This document shows positions 6,397-10,000 of a DNA stretch of 10,000 nucleotides, in pieces. The translations under genes and the position numbers were made by a program. Origin of the DNA: Nitrospira sp. (lineage in GTDB: Bacteria; Nitrospirota; Nitrospiria; Nitrospirales; Nitrospiraceae); the NCBI GenBank assembly GCA_020216985.1, contig JAIWOH010000041.1, positions 1 to 10,000 of the forward strand. Reading direction: 5' to 3'. The notes beneath the pieces are model-generated. The model did not search any database. It worked only from the letters and a program-made list of their open reading frames with translations, and was not told the DNA's origin. Each line of letters begins with the position of its first letter. The stretch's first letter is position 1.

Positions 6397-7377
6397 ATGA
6401 AACGCAAACGGGCCCAGATCGACGTCGTTAAACCGGGCTGGCTCACAACCGTCCAAGACCTGGGACGGCACGGATACCAACGCTACGGCATGCCGGTCTC
6501 CGGCGTGATGGACCGCTTCGCGGCCATCGTGGGCAATCGCCTTGTCGGGAACCCCGACGGAGCGGCCGTGCTCGAATGTACCCTTAAGGGTCCCGAGCTC
6601 TTTTTTCGTGACGACGCACGCCTGGCCGTCACCGGAGCGGACCTCTCTCCGACGCTTGACGGAAGCGACATCCCCCTCTGGGAATGTCTCAATGTTCGGC
6701 GCGGCGGCCGACTTCGATTCGGCACGCGGCGCGTCGGGTTCCGTTGTTACCTCGCCATCGCCGGAGGATTCGACGTACCGGCGGTCCTGGGAAGCCGTTC
6801 GACCCATTGCCCGAGCCAAACCGGCGGACTTGACGGGCGTCCGTTGCGAGCGGGGGATCTTCTGTTTGGCGGCCCATTTGACGGTGACGCCGGGCGGTTG
6901 GTCGGACGACGGCTGCCCGATCGATTGCTGCCTCGCTATGACCGATCCATGATCCTGCGCATCGTTCTCGATCCCCGTCGCGAATTATTCCAGGACACGG
7001 CAATCTCCACTCTCCTCTATTCCGTTTACACGGTCGCTCCTCAGTCGGATCGCATGGGGTATCGGTTGATAGGCCCCCCGCTCCCTCGCGCAGGTGCACA
7101 CTACTTCATCTCAGAAGGCACGGTGACGGGCACGTTGCAAGTCCCGGCCGACGGGCAACCGATCCTTCTCATGGCCGATCGCCAGACCACCGGGGGCTAT
7201 CCCCCCATCGCCGTGGTCATTTCGGTTGATTTGCCTTCCGCCGCTCAATTGGGTCCCGGCGACACCGTCCGATTCGTTTCCTGCTCAATTGTCGAAGCCC
7301 AGACCGTCTTACGAACCCGATACCACCTTCTCGATGCAGCCCTTCCACCCATTATGGTGAACCGGCGGTCTCTTTGA
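6397..7377 (+). CDS. pxpC: 5-oxoprolinase subunit PxpC (KipA family, biotin-dependent carboxyltransferase-like)
   Basis: Third subunit of the ATP-dependent 5-oxoprolinase. With PxpB it is thought to phosphorylate 5-oxoproline. The family is often annotated as urea amidolyase/biotin-dependent carboxyltransferase because it is homologous to allophanate hydrolase subunit 2. It has 326 residues, a normal length. Signatures are TVQDLGR (18-24), SGVMD (35-39), GNRLVGNP (46-53), the LAIAGGFDVP-x-VLGSRST block, QSDRMGYRL (216-224), QVPADGQP and ADRQTTGGYPP (260-270). The last two are the most diagnostic. The N-terminal MKRKRAQ is a slightly basic extension before the family core. A purine-rich AAGAGG abuts the ATG at 6397, which is closer than ideal, but no better start is seen. 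It ends the pxp operon. No oxoproline transporter is adjacent. Confidence 0.93.
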   Translation: MKRKRAQIDVVKPGWLTTVQDLGRHGYQRYGMPVSGVMDRFAAIVGNRLVGNPDGAAVLECTLKGPELFFRDDARLAVTGADLSPTLDGSDIPLWECLNVRRGGRLRFGTRRVGFRCYLAIAGGFDVPAVLGSRSTHCPSQTGGLDGRPLRAGDLLFGGPFDGDAGRLVGRRLPDRLLPRYDRSMILRIVLDPRRELFQDTAISTLLYSVYTVAPQSDRMGYRLIGPPLPRAGAHYFISEGTVTGTLQVPADGQPILLMADRQTTGGYPPIAVVISVDLPSAAQLGPGDTVRFVSCSIVEAQTVLRTRYHLLDAALPPIMVNRRSL

Positions 7378-7402
7378 CAAAAGAGAATTAACGCAGCTCG
7401 TC

Positions 7403-7432
7403 TTGATGGTTCTGCACAATCGCTCAAATTAT
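7403..7432 (+). promoter_or_regulatory. Weak candidate promoter for the 7475 gene
   Basis: TTGATG (7403-7408) is 18 bp from AATTAT (7427-7432), 4 of 6 in each box. TATGCT at 7430-7435 is an alternative -10 but lacks a properly spaced -35. The local AT-rich patch between the pxpC stop and 7475 supports some promoter here. The choice of box is uncertain. Confidence 0.3.
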
Positions 7433-7474
7433 GCTATCGTGCCGAATACGACCGATCGCTTGACTGGAGATTCT

Positions 7475-7783
7475 ATGAGCCACTCGTGGGGAAACCTGAC
7501 CATGCTGATCATGGCGGCAACCGTCGTGGCGTCTGTCGCATCGGCGGCCGACCCGCCCTGTGACAAGTACCCGCCCGCCAAACAATCCCGCTGCGCCGCC
7601 ATATGGAAAGAACTGAACGAACAAGACGGACCGATCATCGCTCAATTCGGACTCGATCAGCAAAAACGCCGGGAGGAGGGAAAAATCGACGCCCGCCGGC
7701 ACCTGGCCGAGAACATGGCGTTCATCAAACAATCCACCGAGAAACGGCTTGAACGGCTCAAAGAGCGTATGGCGAGGGAGTGA
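7475..7783 (+). CDS. Small exported helical protein of unknown function
   Basis: A 102-residue protein. ATG 7475 is chosen because GGAG (7466-7469) lies 5 nt upstream and it begins a clean Sec signal peptide: hydrophobic core about 8-22, cleavage after ASA (A24). The frame opening at 7403 would add 24 residues that lie over a possible promoter. The mature domain has about 78 residues, with a Pro-rich start holding two cysteines 11 residues apart (C29, C40), which could form a disulfide. A highly charged, Arg/Glu/Lys-rich helix then runs to the C-terminus. I do not recognise the family. It is convergent with the metallo-hydrolase gene, with only 21 nt between stop codons and no visible terminator. 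Confidence 0.65.
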   Translation: MSHSWGNLTMLIMAATVVASVASAADPPCDKYPPAKQSRCAAIWKELNEQDGPIIAQFGLDQQKRREEGKIDARRHLAENMAFIKQSTEKRLERLKERMARE

Positions 7784-7804
7784 CGGGACGCTTGGACGAT
7801 CCGC

Positions 7805-8446
7805 TTACGAAGCCCGGATGAACTGATTCGTTTCTTTTTCCCACCCGATTTCGGTTTCCGCTCCATGCCCGGTCACGACAACCGTGGCGTCGTCGAGCGT
7901 GTAAAGCCGCTCCCTGATCGATTGTTCGATGGCGTTATAGTCGCCGCCCCAGAGATCGGTACGGCCGATGCTGCCGCGAAAGAGAGTATCTCCCGCCAAT
8001 ACTAATTTTTCATGCGGAACATGGAAACTCATCGACCCCGGCGTGTGACCGGGCGTGTGGAGCGCGAGAAGAGGAATCTCCCCGACCAACAATCGTTCTT
8101 CATCCTTCAACCAACACTCCGGCAATGGAACGATCGAGGACGGCACCCCGAACAGCCGGCATTGGACGTCGAGATTCTTCCAGAGATCGAGATCGTCCTG
8201 GTGCAGGCACAGAATCGCTCCTGTCGCCTCTTTCAATAAACCGGCCGCGAGAAAATGATCGAAATGGGCATGGGTGTGCAGGATATGGCTCACCGTCAGC
8301 CCGAGCCGGCGCACTTCTCCAAGAATCCGCTCCGGATCCCCGCCGGGATCGACGATGATCGCCTGTTTCGTCACGGGATCGCCGATGATCGAGCAGTTGC
8401 ACCCGAGCGGTGGAACGGCGAAGGTTTTTCGAATCAGTCCGGACAT
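7805..8446 (-). CDS. Metallo-beta-lactamase-fold hydrolase, glyoxalase II-like
   Basis: A 213-residue cytoplasmic dinuclear-metal hydrolase. Ligands are all visible: THAHFDH at 58-64 (H59, H61, D63, H64), H134 in TPGHTPGS, D153 in AGDTLF, and H194 in TGHG. Size and pattern fit the short YcbL-like class, which lacks the C-terminal substrate domain of classical GloB. Such enzymes hydrolyse thioesters such as S-lactoylglutathione. Here the usual C-terminal GHGPxTTIG...NPF reads GHGAETEIG...NQF, so the exact substrate is open. There is no persulfide dioxygenase hallmark. The start has GAGG 5 nt upstream on its own strand. It lies 40 nt after the exported-protein gene on the same strand, with no clear promoter between, so the two are probably cotranscribed. 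Confidence 0.88.
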   Translation of the reverse strand: MSGLIRKTFAVPPLGCNCSIIGDPVTKQAIIVDPGGDPERILGEVRRLGLTVSHILHTHAHFDHFLAAGLLKEATGAILCLHQDDLDLWKNLDVQCRLFGVPSSIVPLPECWLKDEERLLVGEIPLLALHTPGHTPGSMSFHVPHEKLVLAGDTLFRGSIGRTDLWGGDYNAIEQSIRERLYTLDDATVVVTGHGAETEIGWEKETNQFIRAS

Positions 8447-8486
8447 GGGCGCCTCATGCTACCGCTCTTCCATCCATCGCCGCAAG

Positions 8487-9137
8487 CTACGGGAACTCCT
8501 CTTCTTCACTGTTCTCGTCACGGATGGTCCATACCACATCCGTCTCGAGGATTTTCCAATCCAAGCCCTTTCGCTCGAACCATACGAGAAAACCGGCGCC
8601 GGTGCCGTCAGGCCGGACCTGTTCCACATAAAGCAATGCCTGATCGTTGCGCAACGTGCGTCCGACCCTCGAAAAAGCCAGGTGCCCTGACGATGGTATC
8701 GACATCTGCGCCAAGCGCCCGGCCTTCAGTGCCTTCATAGACAGGACTTCCGGCTCTTCGATCAATCCATTCGACAAAAATCGATACGGGACGCCGATAC
8801 GGAACCGCCCTTCAAGGCGAGCGGCCGCGCGGTTCACGTGGACGAAGTCGTGCGCCAGCTCCCTTGAAAGACGGCCCATGAAATAATCCTGTTCGTAAAA
8901 CCAATCGACCGTCATCGGCTCCGTTTGATTCGGCGACAGCCGTGCGACGGTCATCCGCTCGATCAACAGCAATCGCGTGCGGGAGGTGAGGAACAGCCGC
9001 TCGATCGCCCGATCATACAGGGGATAATCCTCGGCGGGCGCTTCCACCACGCTCCCGCCCGTCTCGTCACCGAACGCCGCTTGCCACGGCAACCACAGCC
9101 AGCATCCCACCGTCAGGATGGCCACGAGCTTTCTCAT
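8487..9137 (-). CDS. Exported protein of unknown function
   Basis: A 216-residue protein I do not recognise. The frame extends upstream to 9206, with other ATGs at 9185 and 9158, but the start at 9137 gives a compact signal peptide: MRK, hydrophobic core about 4-20, cleavage after AFG (about residue 23). It also lies just after a good promoter. The mature part begins with an Asp/Glu-rich stretch, then mixed helix and strand. Near the end, the segment around VWFERKGLDWKILET and VVWTI resembles the closing strands of small alpha/beta exported domains in which a W-K-I/V motif is common. This is a loose resemblance. The tail is strongly acidic (about EEEE before FP). No catalytic residues stand out. 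It is first in a likely two-gene operon with the downstream metallo-hydrolase. Confidence 0.65.
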   Translation of the reverse strand: MRKLVAILTVGCWLWLPWQAAFGDETGGSVVEAPAEDYPLYDRAIERLFLTSRTRLLLIERMTVARLSPNQTEPMTVDWFYEQDYFMGRLSRELAHDFVHVNRAAARLEGRFRIGVPYRFLSNGLIEEPEVLSMKALKAGRLAQMSIPSSGHLAFSRVGRTLRNDQALLYVEQVRPDGTGAGFLVWFERKGLDWKILETDVVWTIRDENSEEEEFP

Positions 9138-9143
9138 GGTCGA

Positions 9144-9173
9144 AGCATACAAGGCCATTTCCGCGGCGGTCAA
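9144..9173 (-). promoter_or_regulatory. Promoter for the minus-strand operon, predicted leaderless
   Basis: Read on the minus strand, TTGACC (9173-9168, 5 of 6) is followed after 18 bp by TATGCT (9149-9144, 4 of 6). Only six bases separate the -10 box from the ATG at 9137, so transcription would start at or beside the start codon. No ribosome site precedes that ATG, which fits a leaderless mRNA. Alternative: a real start upstream at 9185, with AGCAGG before it, and another promoter. Confidence 0.5.
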
Positions 9174-9184
9174 ACGCTCGGGCA

Positions 9185-9213
9185 TGGACAACCTGCTGGA
9201 AAGCATGGATAAT
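9185..9213 (+). promoter_or_regulatory. Sigma-70-type promoter for the 9242 lipoprotein gene
   Basis: TGGACA (9185-9190) and GATAAT (9208-9213) each match consensus at 5 of 6 positions and are spaced by exactly 17 bp. Transcription near 9220 leaves a leader of about 22 nt holding the GGGGGAG ribosome site. Its -35 box is 11 bp from the -35 box of the divergent promoter. Confidence 0.6.
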
Positions 9214-9241
9214 CGGGCGGCTTTTGGGGGAGACCTTTTCT

Positions 9242-9976
9242 ATGTTTCGGACCATTCATACTTTTCGTCGCCTGCTGATTATCGGACTGCTCGCCCCTTC
9301 ATCGGCCCTCGTCGGCTGCAGCCCGAACGATGCTCCTCTCAAGGCGGAAAACGAAGCGCTGAAGAAGCAAGTGGCCAAGCAAGAATCCTTGTTGACCTCG
9401 CTTCAAGACGGCAATCGCGTCATGCAGCAGCAAATCGATCTGCTGAACCAGGAACTCCGCGACGCCAAACAAGCCACCGAATCGGCCAAAGAAGCGACCG
9501 CCCGCCTGAATGAACAACTGGAGGCCCAGCTCGCGCAGGTCAAGCGGATGAGCGCAGAGATTCAACGGACAGCCCAGGCCCAAGCGGCCCTGTCCATCAA
9601 GGTCGACGACAAGGGAGCTCAGTTCGAGACCATTCCCCGCCCTCTGGACGCCATCGCCAAAATAACGGAAGAGGCCTTGGCGAGAAACGGCTATCAGATC
9701 AAAGCCGGCTTCAGAACCGATCAACGGGCCGTGTACGTGACGGACCGCAAAATCTCATCCCCCGCCTCGCTGGAAGTCGCCGGCTTTCGCAACCAATATC
9801 TCGTCTCCCTTCAAGCGGCGCCGGGCAACGCCACGAAGCTCGCCGTCAAGGCGGAATTTGAAAAGATCGCCCAGGGCGGGCGTGTCCTGGCCGTCGGCGC
9901 GGAGGAGACGGCGGAAATCGAGCGCCGCCTGATCGGTGAAATCAACAAGGCGCTCGACACGCCCGGCAGGACGTGA
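9242..9976 (+). CDS. Lipoprotein with long coiled coil and C-terminal domain
   Basis: A 244-residue lipoprotein of unrecognised family. ATG 9242 is preferred to the in-frame TTG at 9224 because GGGGGAG (9226-9232) lies 9 nt upstream and the promoter fits. The signal peptide has basic residues (R3, R9, R10), a hydrophobic core 11-24 and lipobox LVGC with lipidated C26. Ser at +2 predicts outer-membrane sorting. Residues about 33-117 form a long Gln/Glu/Ala-rich coiled coil, probably a rod or oligomerisation stalk. The C-terminal 120 residues look like a compact alpha/beta domain (helix, then strands around YQIKAGF, RAVYVTD and LVSLQA, then a final helix). That order recalls small BamC/helix-grip-like domains of other envelope lipoproteins, but this is only a guess. 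It is transcribed divergently from the minus-strand pair. No terminator is seen before the window edge. Confidence 0.75.
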   Translation: MFRTIHTFRRLLIIGLLAPSSALVGCSPNDAPLKAENEALKKQVAKQESLLTSLQDGNRVMQQQIDLLNQELRDAKQATESAKEATARLNEQLEAQLAQVKRMSAEIQRTAQAQAALSIKVDDKGAQFETIPRPLDAIAKITEEALARNGYQIKAGFRTDQRAVYVTDRKISSPASLEVAGFRNQYLVSLQAAPGNATKLAVKAEFEKIAQGGRVLAVGAEETAEIERRLIGEINKALDTPGRT

Positions 9977-10000
9977 CGCCGGAGCCGATCATCAACCGGT

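Noticed and set aside
8255..8740. 161-codon plus-strand frame opposite the hydrolase gene
   Set aside because: It is antisense to a gene with all metallo-beta-lactamase motifs and to the end of the next gene; no ribosome site or family signal.
9138..9206. Upstream extension of the minus-strand exported protein
   Set aside because: It would cover the best promoter boxes and bury the signal peptide; kept only as an alternative because AGCAGG precedes the ATG at 9185.
1..10000. CRISPR array, tRNA/rRNA, insertion sequence, defence or toxin-antitoxin system
   Set aside because: No regular repeats, no structural RNA signatures, no transposase, nuclease or toxin-like proteins were found in any frame.

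Overview
This window looks like chromosome from a moderately GC-rich Gram-negative bacterium. An outer-membrane porin, two outer-membrane-type lipoproteins and several Sec-exported proteins imply two membranes. The overall style (a porin of this kind, a bactofilin, many small exported proteins of unknown function) recalls Nitrospira/Nitrospirota. That is inference from family resemblance, not proof. I see no IS elements, CRISPR arrays, tRNA or rRNA genes, prophage parts or toxin-antitoxin pairs.

Layout. Positions 1-735 are non-coding: two small dyads and an imperfect direct repeat lie near the left edge, then a good sigma-70-type promoter (420-448) and a leader of about 280 nt for a porin gene (736-2016), which ends in a clear intrinsic terminator (2053-2097). 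After a roughly 420-nt gap comes an outer-membrane lipoprotein with a C-terminal coiled coil (2521-3411), then a bactofilin (3643-4101). A small exported protein of unknown function (4273-4857) has its own likely promoter.

A strong GC-rich hairpin (4872-4917) separates that gene from pxpB-pxpA-pxpC (4930-7377). This operon encodes the three-subunit, ATP-dependent 5-oxoprolinase, which opens 5-oxoproline to L-glutamate. It is the best-defined metabolic unit in the window. A small exported, Cys-containing helical protein (7475-7783) follows.

On the minus strand, an exported protein of unknown function (8487-9137) is followed by a glyoxalase-II-like metallo-beta-lactamase hydrolase (7805-8446); they are probably one transcript. 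A second coiled-coil lipoprotein (9242-9976) diverges from this pair. The two promoters lie back to back, with -35 boxes 11 bp apart, and the minus-strand mRNA would be leaderless or nearly so.

I did not find a convincing undescribed system. The points most worth a second look are the divergent promoter with a predicted leaderless transcript, the hairpin touching the pxpB start, the long structured porin leader with paired cysteines in the porin, and the left-edge dyads and repeats. The first 2.5 kb also look more AT-rich than the rest.
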